From Microbacterium sp. USTB-Y (GTDB lineage Bacteria; Actinomycetota; Actinomycetes; Actinomycetales; Microbacteriaceae): a stretch of DNA of 64,000 nt. The position numbers and the translations under genes are program-made. Shown piece after piece: positions 31,062 through 39,753 of this stretch (position 1 is its first letter; each line of letters starts with the position of its first letter). The notes under the pieces are model-generated. The model had not been told where the DNA came from. It did no database searches and saw only the letters and a program-made list of their open reading frames with translations. The DNA lies in contig NZ_JAGMTU010000001.1 in the NCBI RefSeq assembly GCF_023703415.1, positions 124,001 through 188,000 of the forward strand. The letters are read 5' to 3'.

Positions 31062-32573
31062 ATGCCGATCACCACGACCGTGCTCTCCACCGCCGCGCGG
31101 CATCCTGCGCAGCCCGCCATCGTGGGCGCCGACGGCGTCCTCGACTACGCCGGCCTCGTCGAGGACTCGCGTCGCGTGTTCGCCGTCGTGGACGCGGCGC
31201 ATCGCGCCCAGGCCGCCCCTCCGGCGCCCGCCCCGGAGACCGCGGGCATCCCGATCACGGCGGTCAGCGTCGCGAGCGCGTTCCACGCCGCCCGGATCGT
31301 CGCGGGGCTCGCCGGATACCGCGCGGTGTCCGCGACGATCGACCCGCAATGGCCGCTTGCGCACCGCGTGCACGTCGTGACCGCCGCGGGGATCGGGCTC
31401 GTGATCAGCGACGACGCCGCCTTCGCGTCGGCCCTCGGCGACGCCGGATGGAGCGGCACGGTGCTCACGCTCGCCGAGTTCCTTGACCGCGAGCAGGCGG
31501 CGATCCCTGCGGATCCCCCGACGGCCCGCGACGGCGACGAGGCGTTCCTGCTGCTGTTCTCCTCGGGCACCACGAGCGACCCGAAGGCGTTCCTGAAGAC
31601 CCGGCGCCAGTACCGCGAGAACGTCGCCGTCTCGAGCGCGCACCTCGAGCCGCGCCCCGGCGTCGAGACGCTCGCACCTGGACCCCTGTCGTACAGTCTC
31701 ACGCTGTACGCGCTCATCGAATGCCTCGCGACCGGCGGCGGCGCCCACCTCGCCGACGCGTTCGACGCCGCACGCCTGGCGCACCGCGTCGCGACCGAGG
31801 GGATCACCCGGATCGTCGCCGTGCCGGCCGTGGTGCAGGTGCTCATCGATGCGGCCCGCCGCGACCCGCACGCGTTCGCCGGGCTGGACCTCGTCGTGAC
31901 CGGCGGGGCGAACCTCCCCGCGGCGCTGCGCGACGGCCTCGCCGCCGCGCTGCCGCACGTGCGCCTGATCAGCTACTACGGCGCCGCCGAGATCGGCTTC
32001 ATCGGCGACAGCCGGGGAGGCGACGGCACGCTGCTGGACGTGTACGAGGAGGTGGCGGCCGAGATCCGCGACGATTCCGGACAGCCCGTGCCCGACGGTG
32101 AGCTCGGCACGCTGTGGATCCGCGCCGCCGCCTGCTCGGACGGCTACCTCGCCGCCACGACGGACGCCGTGCTGCGCGGCCCCGACGGCTGGGCGACGGT
32201 GCACGACATGGGCCGGATGACGGAGGGGCGGCTGCAACTGGCCGGACGCGCGGGCGACATCGTCGCCACCGGCGGTCACAAGGTCTCGCTGCCCGAGATC
32301 GAGCGCGCCTTCGACGGCATGCCGGGGCTCGGCGCGGTGTGCGCGATCGCGCTTCCCGATCCGCGCCTCGGCGCCGTCGTGGCGCTCGTGGTCGAGGGCG
32401 CGTCTACCCCGTCGAAGGCAGACCTGCAGGCCTGGGCGCGCGACCGCCTGGCCCCGCAGTTCGTGCCGCGTCGCTGGTACCGGCTCGATCGGATCCCCCG
32501 CACCGCGGGCGGCAAGATCCGCCGCCCCGAGACCACCGCGCTCATCGAGCGCGGCGAAGGGGTCCGGCTGTGA
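31062..32573 (+). CDS. AMP-forming acid ligase (ANL superfamily)
   Basis: A 503-aa adenylating enzyme, slightly shorter than typical acyl-CoA synthetases. Core motifs: A3 LLFSSGTTSDPKAF, A5 YYGAAEIGF (variant of YGxTE), A7/A8 GRAGDIVATGGHKVSLPEIE, and A10 PRTAGGKIRRP with the catalytic lysine. It activates a carboxylic acid as acyl-AMP and transfers it to CoA or a carrier protein. It overlaps the ketosynthase gene by 4 bp (GTGA). No carrier-protein gene is in the window, so the acceptor is either CoA or a carrier encoded elsewhere. Confidence 0.87.
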   Translation: MPITTTVLSTAARHPAQPAIVGADGVLDYAGLVEDSRRVFAVVDAAHRAQAAPPAPAPETAGIPITAVSVASAFHAARIVAGLAGYRAVSATIDPQWPLAHRVHVVTAAGIGLVISDDAAFASALGDAGWSGTVLTLAEFLDREQAAIPADPPTARDGDEAFLLLFSSGTTSDPKAFLKTRRQYRENVAVSSAHLEPRPGVETLAPGPLSYSLTLYALIECLATGGGAHLADAFDAARLAHRVATEGITRIVAVPAVVQVLIDAARRDPHAFAGLDLVVTGGANLPAALRDGLAAALPHVRLISYYGAAEIGFIGDSRGGDGTLLDVYEEVAAEIRDDSGQPVPDGELGTLWIRAAACSDGYLAATTDAVLRGPDGWATVHDMGRMTEGRLQLAGRAGDIVATGGHKVSLPEIERAFDGMPGLGAVCAIALPDPRLGAVVALVVEGASTPSKADLQAWARDRLAPQFVPRRWYRLDRIPRTAGGKIRRPETTALIERGEGVRL

Positions 32574-33850
32574 CGGCCGGCCGGCGCGTCGTCGTCACCG
32601 GCCTCGGCGCCCTCACGCCGAGCGGGCTCGACGTGCCCTCGCTCTGGGAGGCGGTCGTCGCGGGCCGCAGTGCGATCACGGCGCTCGACGCCCCGGAGTT
32701 CGAGGGCCTGGCCGTGCGGATCGGGGGCGCCGTGCGCGGCTTCGATGCGACCGGCCTCGTGGAGCCGCCGCTGAGCCGCCGCCTCAGCCCCGCCCAGCTC
32801 TGGGCGATCGCCGCCGCGGATCAGGCCCTCGCCCAGGCCGGTGTCGACACCGCCGCCCTGCGCGCCGGTGCTCCGCTCCCCTGGGACGCGACCCGCACCG
32901 CCGTCCTCGCCGCGACGGGATCCGGTCCCATCGACCAGATGCAGGCCGCCACCCGCGCGATCGACGCGCGCGGCCCGCGCGGCGTGCCCCTGAGCCTGGT
33001 CGTTCACGGCGCTCCCGACGCAGCGGCCGCCCTGCTCAGCGAGCGCTACGGCGCGCGCGGCACGGCGCACGGGGTGACGGCGACCTGCGCGTCCAGCGCG
33101 ATCGCCCTCGGCGACGCGCTGCGCCGCATCCGCCACGGCTATGCCGACGCCGTGCTCGTGGTCGGCATGGAGGACTGCCTGAACCCGGTCAACCTCGCCG
33201 CGAACGCGAACCTGCGCGCGCTCGCGAGCGGCTATGAGGCGGATCCGGCCGCGGCCAGCCGTCCGTTCGACCGCGGGCGCCGCGGCTTCGTGATGGCCCA
33301 GGGCGCCGCCGCGCTGCTGCTCGAGGCCGAGGACTCGGCCCTCGCCCGGCGCGCCGAGCCCCTCGCCGTTCTCTCCGGGTTCGGCGAGTCGAGCGACGCG
33401 CACCACCCCACGGCCCCGCATCCGCAGGGCCGCGGAGCCGCGGCGGCCGTCGCCGCGGCTCTCGCCGACGCCGGACTGGATCCGCATGCCGCGGACGGCA
33501 TAGACCACGTCAACGCGCACGGCACCGGCACTCCGGTCGGCGACGCGGCCGAGCTCGCGGGGCTCCACGCCGTCTTCGGCGACCGCGCGCGGCGGATCCC
33601 GATCACGGCGACGAAGTCGAGCACGGGGCACCTGCTCGGCGCGTCCGGGGCCGTCGAGGCGGTCCTCGCGATCCAGTCGCTGCGGACCGGCCTGATCCCG
33701 CCCACGATCAACCTCGACGACCCCGAGTTCGCGGACTGGGACATCGTCCGCGAGGCCCGTTCCGTCGCGCTGCGCCGGGTGCTGTCGCCGTCGTTCGGCT
33801 TCGGCGGCCACAACGGCGCCCTCATCTTCGAACACCTGGAGGCACGATGA
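32570..33850 (+). CDS. beta-ketoacyl synthase (KAS II/FabF-like)
   Basis: A 426-aa condensing enzyme with the complete Cys-His-His triad: Cys173 in VTATCASSAIALG, His317 in NAHGTGTPVGD, His354 in KSSTGHLLGASG. It would join an acyl starter with a malonyl-type extender. GTG at 32570 overlaps the ligase stop (GTGA), and the 3' end overlaps the dehydrogenase by 4 bp. The housekeeping FabF normally sits with fabD/acpP, which are absent here, so this is a specialised copy. A long Ala-rich insertion around residues 95-145 contains WDATRTAVLAATGSG and is otherwise normal. Confidence 0.9.
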   Translation: MTAGRRVVVTGLGALTPSGLDVPSLWEAVVAGRSAITALDAPEFEGLAVRIGGAVRGFDATGLVEPPLSRRLSPAQLWAIAAADQALAQAGVDTAALRAGAPLPWDATRTAVLAATGSGPIDQMQAATRAIDARGPRGVPLSLVVHGAPDAAAALLSERYGARGTAHGVTATCASSAIALGDALRRIRHGYADAVLVVGMEDCLNPVNLAANANLRALASGYEADPAAASRPFDRGRRGFVMAQGAAALLLEAEDSALARRAEPLAVLSGFGESSDAHHPTAPHPQGRGAAAAVAAALADAGLDPHAADGIDHVNAHGTGTPVGDAAELAGLHAVFGDRARRIPITATKSSTGHLLGASGAVEAVLAIQSLRTGLIPPTINLDDPEFADWDIVREARSVALRRVLSPSFGFGGHNGALIFEHLEAR

Positions 33851-35019
33851 CTGACCGTCTCACCCGCCACGCCGAGCTCGCCGAGCGGTATCTCCCGGAC
33901 GATCTCCTGGAGCGGTTCCGCGAGCGCGCGGCGGTGTACGACCGCGAGAACCGGTTCTTCGACGAGGACTTCGCCGAGCTCGCCGATCGCGGCTATCTGC
34001 TGCTGTTCGTGCCCGAGGAGCACGGAGGGCCCGGACTGAGCCTCGACGAGGTCTCCCACCTGCAGCAGCGCCTTGCGACCGCGGCCCCCGCGACCGCGCT
34101 CGCGGTGAACATGCATCTCATGTGCACCGGCGTCGCGAAGGCCCTGGCCGACCGCGGCGACCACTCCCTCGACGTCGTGTTCACCGAGGCGATGGCGGGC
34201 GAGGTCTTCGCGTTCGGGATCAGCGAGCCGTCCAACGACTGGGTCATGCAGGACTCGAAGACCGTCGCGGTCCCGCAGCCCGACGGCGGCTACACACTCA
34301 CCGGCGTCAAGATCTTCACCTCGCTCTCCCCCGTCTGGACGCGCCTGATCACGCACGGCAGGGACGACACGGATCCGGAGGAGCCGATGCTCGTCTACGG
34401 CTTCCTCGAGCGCGACGCCGACGGGATCGCCGTGTCGGACCAGTGGGATGTGATGGGCATGCGCGCCTCGCAGAGCCGGGCCACGATCCTCACCGACGTG
34501 CGCATGGAACCGGAGCGGGTGAACCGCCGCATCGCCGTCGGCCGTGTGCCGGATCTGCTCACGTTCGCGATCACGAGCAACTTCCAGCTGCTGATCGGAT
34601 CCGTCTATGCGGGCGTCGCGCGCCGCGCGCTCGATCTGGGAGCGGCGGGCCTGAAGAAGCGCCGGTCGGCCAAGGCGGGCGCGACCCACGCCGAGGTGCC
34701 CGAGTCGCGCACCCGGCTCGCCGACGCCCACCTCGAGTACCTGGCGGTCCCCGCGCAGCTGGAGGCGTACTGCCGCGACTTCGACGAGCGCGTCGATCAC
34801 GGCGCGCGCTGGCCGCTGCTGCTCGTGAGCGCACGCCTGAACGCCTCGACCGCCGCCCGTCGCACGGCGGAGGCCGCCCTGATGTGCACGGGCGGGGCCG
34901 GCTTCGACAACGGCCACGAGCTGAGCCGGCTGTACCGCGACGCGACGGCGGGGCTGTTCCATCCGCCGAGCGCCGACGCCGCCCGCCCGATGTACGCCGC
35001 CGCCCTGCTGGACGACTGA
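33847..35019 (+). CDS. acyl-CoA dehydrogenase-fold flavoprotein
   Basis: A 390-aa ACAD-fold enzyme: N-terminal helical domain (LADRGYLLLFVPEEHGGPGL), the FAD-binding strands around FAFGISEPSNDW and GVKIFTSLSPVW, MRASQSRATILTD, then the C-terminal helical bundle. The segment that normally carries the catalytic Glu of medium-chain enzymes (YEGTxEI) reads AGLFHPPSADAA near residues 368-379, so that base is absent. It may use a Glu elsewhere or act as a flavin oxidase/monooxygenase rather than a beta-oxidation dehydrogenase. It is last in a translationally coupled three-gene cassette. Confidence 0.85.
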   Translation: MTDRLTRHAELAERYLPDDLLERFRERAAVYDRENRFFDEDFAELADRGYLLLFVPEEHGGPGLSLDEVSHLQQRLATAAPATALAVNMHLMCTGVAKALADRGDHSLDVVFTEAMAGEVFAFGISEPSNDWVMQDSKTVAVPQPDGGYTLTGVKIFTSLSPVWTRLITHGRDDTDPEEPMLVYGFLERDADGIAVSDQWDVMGMRASQSRATILTDVRMEPERVNRRIAVGRVPDLLTFAITSNFQLLIGSVYAGVARRALDLGAAGLKKRRSAKAGATHAEVPESRTRLADAHLEYLAVPAQLEAYCRDFDERVDHGARWPLLLVSARLNASTAARRTAEAALMCTGGAGFDNGHELSRLYRDATAGLFHPPSADAARPMYAAALLDD

Positions 35020-35048
35020 CCCCCGCGCGCGCTTGCGCGCCCTCCTCC

Positions 35049-35130
35049 GTCGAGGCCCCCTCGCAGCATCCGGGCCCCCTCGCAGAGACGTCTGTGCGAG
35101 GGGGCCCGGGTTCTCCGAGGGGGCGTCGAC
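35049..35130. terminator. nested inverted repeat, bidirectional terminator
   Basis: An outer stem (gtcgaggccccctcg at 35049-35063 with 35116-35130, one mismatch) surrounds a 20-bp near-perfect palindrome centred at 35089/35090 (left arm ccgggccccctcgcagagac). It lies between the convergent dehydrogenase and exporter genes. Confidence 0.75.
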
Positions 35131-35133
35131 GGT

Positions 35134-36627
35134 TCAGGCAACCGCCTCCGGCGCATCCGGCGCTTCGGCGGCCGCGGGCCGGCGCACGCACAGGGCGAGT
35201 GCGATGACGACGAACGAGAGGATCGCTCCGGCGAGGAACGCGAGGTGCGAGCCGTGCGCGGCGGCGGCCGGCGAGGGCAGCTCGGGGTTCGCCGCCCCCG
35301 TGGTAGCGACGCCGGTGGCGTAGAGGGCCACGAAGATCGCGGTGCCGGCCGCGCCGGCGACCTGCTGCAGCGTCGCGATCGTGGCGCTGCCGTGGGAGTA
35401 CAGGTGCGGAGCGAGAGAGCCGAGCGAGGAGCTGAACGCCGGGGTGAACAGGAAGGCGAGCGAGAGCATCAGGACGATGTGCGCGCCGAGCAGAATCACC
35501 CAGGACGAGTGCTCGCCGAGACCCAGCGCGAGGGTCCACAGCGACGCGGCCAGCCCGAGCGACCCCGGGATCACGAGCGGACGCGGCCCGAACCGGTCGT
35601 AGAGCCGCCCGACGGAGGGCCCCGCGAGCCCCATCAGCAGTCCTCCGGGGAGCAGGATCGCGCCCACCCACAGCGGATCGAGACCGAGCGTGTAGCGCGC
35701 GAACTGGGGCAGCACGATGAAGGCGCCGAACAGCGAGACCATGCCGACCGTCATCATCGCCACCGCGACGGCGAAGTCCCGCGAGCGGAAGGTCCGCAGA
35801 TCCAGGAGGGCCGCATCGGTGCGCTGCAGGACGGCCTGCCGCCAGCCGAAGAGGCCGAGCGTCAGGAGCCCGACCACGATCGGGATCCACGGCTGCAGCG
35901 CCGCCTGGCCGACCGCCGCCGCGCCGATCTGGCTGAGACCGAACACCAGGGCCGAGAAGGCGAGCGCAGCGAGCACCACCGAGAGCACGTCCAGCGGGAC
36001 GGCGCGGGTCTCCGACACGTTCGGGATCCGACGGATCCCGATGGCGAGCATCGCGAGCGCGATCGGCAGCATCACCCAGAACAGCCCCTGCCACGGCAGC
36101 ACCTGGATGAGGGCGCCGGAGACGATGGGGCCGACGGCCGGAGCCACCGACATGACGATCGAGACGCGCCCCATCACCCGGCCGCGCTCGTGGGCGGGAA
36201 CGATCGTCATCACGGTCGCCATCATGAGGGGCATCATCACCGCCGTGCCCGTGGCCTGGACGACCCGTCCGACGACGAGCATCTCGAAGACCGGCGACAG
36301 GGCGGCGATCACCGTGCCGACGACGAAGCTCGACATCGCGAGAGCGAACACGGTACGGGTGCGCAGGCGCTGCATCAGCCATCCGGTGGTCGGGATGACG
36401 ACGGCCATGGTCAAGGCGAACGCCGTGGTGAGCCACTGCCCGCGCGTCGCATCGATGTGCAGGGACTCCTGGATGCGAGGCAGCGCGACGGCCATCATCG
36501 TCTCGTTCAGGAACACGACGAACACGGCGGCGAGGAGCAGCCGCAGCGCGGTGCGGTTGCGCGCCTCCCGGGCGGAGCCGGCATCCGACGAGGCGTCGAC
36601 CTCGGGCGGGGCGATGGTGGCGGTCAT
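35134..36627 (-). CDS. DHA2-family MFS multidrug exporter
   Basis: A 497-aa transporter with 14 predicted helices, of the EmrB/QacA type. It shows FVVFLNETMMAVALPRIQESL in TM1 (motif D-like), TGWLMQRLRTRTVF in the 2-3 loop, RVVQATGTAVMMPLMMATV in TM4 and the antiporter motif C region AVGPIVSGALI. It would expel drugs in exchange for protons. It is divergent from the HxlR regulator and the promoter regions overlap, so it is probably induced when HxlR binds its ligand. GAAGGAG precedes the ATG. Confidence 0.9.
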   Translation of the reverse strand: MTATIAPPEVDASSDAGSAREARNRTALRLLLAAVFVVFLNETMMAVALPRIQESLHIDATRGQWLTTAFALTMAVVIPTTGWLMQRLRTRTVFALAMSSFVVGTVIAALSPVFEMLVVGRVVQATGTAVMMPLMMATVMTIVPAHERGRVMGRVSIVMSVAPAVGPIVSGALIQVLPWQGLFWVMLPIALAMLAIGIRRIPNVSETRAVPLDVLSVVLAALAFSALVFGLSQIGAAAVGQAALQPWIPIVVGLLTLGLFGWRQAVLQRTDAALLDLRTFRSRDFAVAVAMMTVGMVSLFGAFIVLPQFARYTLGLDPLWVGAILLPGGLLMGLAGPSVGRLYDRFGPRPLVIPGSLGLAASLWTLALGLGEHSSWVILLGAHIVLMLSLAFLFTPAFSSSLGSLAPHLYSHGSATIATLQQVAGAAGTAIFVALYATGVATTGAANPELPSPAAAAHGSHLAFLAGAILSFVVIALALCVRRPAAAEAPDAPEAVA

Positions 36628-36673
36628 GTCCTTCTCCTTCTCCTGGGGAGCCCGAATCCGGGTTACTGCAAAA

Positions 36674-36703
36674 AATAAAGCACACTACAAATAATGAAGT
36701 CAA
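36674..36703 (-). promoter_or_regulatory. promoter of the DHA2 exporter
   Basis: On the minus strand TTGACT (36703-36698), an 18-nt spacer and TTTATT (36679-36674) form a good promoter in an unusually AT-rich stretch. It lies back to back with the HxlR -10 element. Confidence 0.6.
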
Positions 36704-36707
36704 GTGG

Positions 36708-36713
36708 TAATCT
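36708..36713 (+). promoter_or_regulatory. -10 element of hxlR (leaderless)
   Basis: TAATCT lies 7 nt before the ATG at 36721. It would exclude the upstream in-frame ATG at 36694. Confidence 0.5.
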
Positions 36714-36720
36714 GAGATCC

Positions 36721-37395
36721 ATGACGAATCAGCACTACGGCCAGTTCTGCGGCCTGGCCCGCGCGGCGGAGATCGTGGGGCAGCGCTGGACGCTGCTGAT
36801 CCTGCGCGACCTCAGCGTGGGGCCGCGACGCTACTCGGATCTCGCCGCCGGCCTCCCGGGCATCCCCACCAACACCCTGGCGACCCGGCTCAAAGAGCTC
36901 GAGGACGAGGGCATCGTCGAGCGGGCGGCCCCGGTCGGCTCGGAGCGCTCCGTCGTCTACGGCCTCACGCCGCGCGGCCAGGAGCTCGGACCGGCCCTGG
37001 AGGCGCTGTCGCGCTGGGGCGCGGGCGGGATGCGCCTGCCCCGTGAGGGGGAGATCGTGACGACGGCGTCGATCACCGCGGCGCTCCGGGTGGCGGCGGG
37101 TGACACGGTCGTGCCCGCGGACTGGGACACGACGTACAACGTGCGGGTCGGCGAGGTGGAGTCGCACGTCGTGATGCGCGGCGGCGCCATTACCGCCGAC
37201 CCCGGGTTCGTCGAGCACGCCGACCTCGAAATCACCGCAGGGCCGGGGATCCGCGATGTGCTCGCCGGGACACTGAGCGCACAAGACGCGGTCGCCACCG
37301 GCGCGGTCGAGCTCGCAGGCGACCCCGCGCTCTTCGAGCGTTTCGCCGAGACCCTGCGCGTCCCCTACAGCGCGAACCTCCTCGCACCGTCCTGA
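36721..37395 (+). CDS. HxlR-family regulator with C-terminal SCP2-like domain
   Basis: A 224-aa regulator. The winged HTH (AAEIVGQRWTLLILRDLSVG, RYSDLAAGLPGIPTNTLATR, LTPRGQELGPAL) covers residues 1-100 and is of the HxlR type. The C-terminal 100 residues contain ADLEITAGPGIRDVLAGTLS, similar to the small SCP2/sterol-carrier-like domain found fused to HxlR proteins, which could bind a hydrophobic ligand. It is divergent from the DHA2 exporter, its likely target. The start at 36721 follows from a -10 element 7 nt upstream. Confidence 0.85.
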   Translation: MTNQHYGQFCGLARAAEIVGQRWTLLILRDLSVGPRRYSDLAAGLPGIPTNTLATRLKELEDEGIVERAAPVGSERSVVYGLTPRGQELGPALEALSRWGAGGMRLPREGEIVTTASITAALRVAAGDTVVPADWDTTYNVRVGEVESHVVMRGGAITADPGFVEHADLEITAGPGIRDVLAGTLSAQDAVATGAVELAGDPALFERFAETLRVPYSANLLAPS

Positions 37396-37443
37396 CTCCG
37401 GGCGCGGATGCGGCCTTGCCTGCCGACGAAGACCCCGCGCACC

Positions 37444-39753
37444 TCAGTCCACGAGGTCGCGCATCTCCTGCTCGATCGCGCGGAGCACCGTCGCGTCCTC
37501 GGGCGACGACTCCCCCGGCACGTAGCGCAGGGAGAGGATCCGGCCGCCACTGAAGCGGAAGGAGCGGTGCCGCTCGTAGATCTCCCAGTCCACCGGGCCG
37601 CCGTAGTCGTAGCCCACGCTGATGCCGGTGAACGGGGCCATGCCGACGAGCATCGGCACGTCGTCGAGGCTGATGCGCTCCACGCCGTCCACATCGAGCG
37701 CGAGGCTCCAGCGCAGACCGAGGTCGGCCCGCACCCGCAGGACGATGCGGTGACGGCCGGGACCCGGGGCGGTCGTGCGCACGCGGCGCATCGCGCCGTA
37801 AGCGTTGTAGGAGAGCAGCAGCTCGTCGCCGTCCAGGGCGAGGAGGTACCCGCCGCCCTGATCGCCGTGCGCGAGCAGGACGCCCTCGGCGCCGGGGCCG
37901 AGGTCGAGCTCGGCGTGCACCTCGAAGGAGCGGAGCACCGTGAGCCGCGCCGAGCGGAACCGCTCGAGCGGCGGACGGAACGGCACGAGCTCGACCGGCT
38001 CCGAGAGCGGGGCCTCGGTCCCGGGGCGCACCGCGTGCAGGGTGCCGTCGTCGTCCAGCGGGAACACGGTGTTGCGCCAGGCCTCCTCGCGCCAGCGCTC
38101 CGCGAGCGCCCGCACCTTCGAGGGCTCCGTCGCCGCACGATCGCGCGTCTCGGTCGGGTCGCTCGGCAGGTGGTAGAGCTCCCACGTGCCCCCGGCGGCG
38201 CCCTGGGCGCGCGTCGGCGGGATCGGCGAGACCGCCTTCCACTCCCCCTCGACCAGCGCCCGCCGGCCGACGCACTCGAAGTACTGCTGCTCGCGCCCCG
38301 GCGCGGCCGGATCCGCGAGTATTCCGGCGATGCTGTCGCCGTCGACCTCGGGGGCCTCCGCGCCGTTCCATCGCTCCGGACGCGCGACGCCCGCGAGCTC
38401 GAGCAGCGTCGGGGCGAGATCGGAGACGAAGACGAACTGGTCCCTGAGTCCGGGCGAGGCCGCGCCGGCGGGCCAGGAGATCACGAGCGGGGCATGCACG
38501 CCGCCCTCGTAGGTGCTCGACTTGAACGACCGGAACGGGGTGTTCGACACCCGGGCCCAGCCCGTCGGGTACTGCCCGTAGAGCCGGGGCCCGCCGATCT
38601 CGGAGAGCTCGCGGGGCACGTCGTTCACCCACCCCTCGGGCACCGCCCCGTGCAGCCCGAACTGGGAGAAGTAGCTGCGCGTGCCGGTCGGGCCGCCCTC
38701 GGCCGTCCCCCCGTTGTCGCTCGCGATCACGATGATCGTGTTCTCGCGCTCGCCCAGCTCGTCGAGCCGGGCGAGCAGGCGCCCGACGCTCTGATCGATC
38801 TCGTCGACGGCGGCGGCGTAGACCTCCATGTGGCGGGCGAAGAGCGCCCGCTCGTCGGGGCCGAGGTCGTCCCAGTGCGGGATCCGGTCGCCGTCCGCGA
38901 GCGGATCCCCGGGCAGCTCGGCATGCGCGGGCACGATGCCGCGGGCGCGCTGACGCGCGAAGCGCTCCTCCCGCACGGCATTCCAGCCGCGCTCGTAGTG
39001 GCCGCGATAGCGCTCGATGTCCTCCTCCTTGGCCTGGATCGGCCCGTGCACCGAGGTGTGCGCGTAGTAGAGGAAGAAGGGCTTGCGGCGCTCGTTCACG
39101 CGGAGCTCGTCGATCATCCCGATCGCGCGATCGGTCAGCTCGTCGGTGAGGAAGAAGCCCTCCGGGAACTCGGCGACGTCGACCACCGAGTTGTCCTGGA
39201 CGAGCCGGTGCGGGTGATGCAGCGAGGTGAAGCCGTCCATCGACCCGAAGTAGCGGTCGAAGCCGCGCTGCAGCGGCCACGACGACCGGTCCGCGCCGTC
39301 GTGCAGCCGCGACTCGACCGTCAGGTGCCACTTGCCGACCATGAAGGTCGCGTAGCCGCCGGCGCGCAGCGACTCCGCGAGCGTCGGCGCATCCGCCGGC
39401 AGCTCGCAGGCGAACCCGGGGTAGCCGGGATCGATGTGTGCGACGAAGCCGAACCCGGCCCGGTGCGGGTTCAGTCCGGTGAGCAGCGCAGCCCGGGCCG
39501 GGGAGCACATGGGCGCCGTGCGGTAGTTCGTGAACAACCAGCCGTCGGCGGCCAGGCCGTCGATGACGGGCGTCCGGATCTCGCCGCCGAACGGCCCGAG
39601 GTCGCTGAAGCCGAGGTCGTCGACGAGCATGACGACGATGTTCGGCGCCCCCTCGGGCGCGGTCGGCCGCGCCCGCCAGGCGGGATCCGATTCGGAGGTG
39701 AACTCGCCGATCCGCCCGGGGAAGCCCTCGTAGCCGCGAGCAGCGCGGTCCAT
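37444..39753 (-). CDS. cytoplasmic arylsulfatase
   Basis: A 769-aa type I sulfatase that hydrolyses sulfate monoesters. The formylglycine site is Cys83 in MCSPAR with Arg87, metal ligands Asp45-Asp46 in VMLVDDLGFSDLG, and Lys141/His143 in VGKWHL. Residues about 540-769 form an extra beta-rich C-terminal domain, as in long mycobacterial sulfatases. No signal peptide is present, so it acts in the cytoplasm on imported esters. The ATG directly abuts the transporter ATPase stop, so it is the last gene of a coupled uptake operon. It requires a formylglycine-generating enzyme, which is not encoded in this window. Confidence 0.92.
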   Translation of the reverse strand: MDRAARGYEGFPGRIGEFTSESDPAWRARPTAPEGAPNIVVMLVDDLGFSDLGPFGGEIRTPVIDGLAADGWLFTNYRTAPMCSPARAALLTGLNPHRAGFGFVAHIDPGYPGFACELPADAPTLAESLRAGGYATFMVGKWHLTVESRLHDGADRSSWPLQRGFDRYFGSMDGFTSLHHPHRLVQDNSVVDVAEFPEGFFLTDELTDRAIGMIDELRVNERRKPFFLYYAHTSVHGPIQAKEEDIERYRGHYERGWNAVREERFARQRARGIVPAHAELPGDPLADGDRIPHWDDLGPDERALFARHMEVYAAAVDEIDQSVGRLLARLDELGERENTIIVIASDNGGTAEGGPTGTRSYFSQFGLHGAVPEGWVNDVPRELSEIGGPRLYGQYPTGWARVSNTPFRSFKSSTYEGGVHAPLVISWPAGAASPGLRDQFVFVSDLAPTLLELAGVARPERWNGAEAPEVDGDSIAGILADPAAPGREQQYFECVGRRALVEGEWKAVSPIPPTRAQGAAGGTWELYHLPSDPTETRDRAATEPSKVRALAERWREEAWRNTVFPLDDDGTLHAVRPGTEAPLSEPVELVPFRPPLERFRSARLTVLRSFEVHAELDLGPGAEGVLLAHGDQGGGYLLALDGDELLLSYNAYGAMRRVRTTAPGPGRHRIVLRVRADLGLRWSLALDVDGVERISLDDVPMLVGMAPFTGISVGYDYGGPVDWEIYERHRSFRFSGGRILSLRYVPGESSPEDATVLRAIEQEMRDLVD

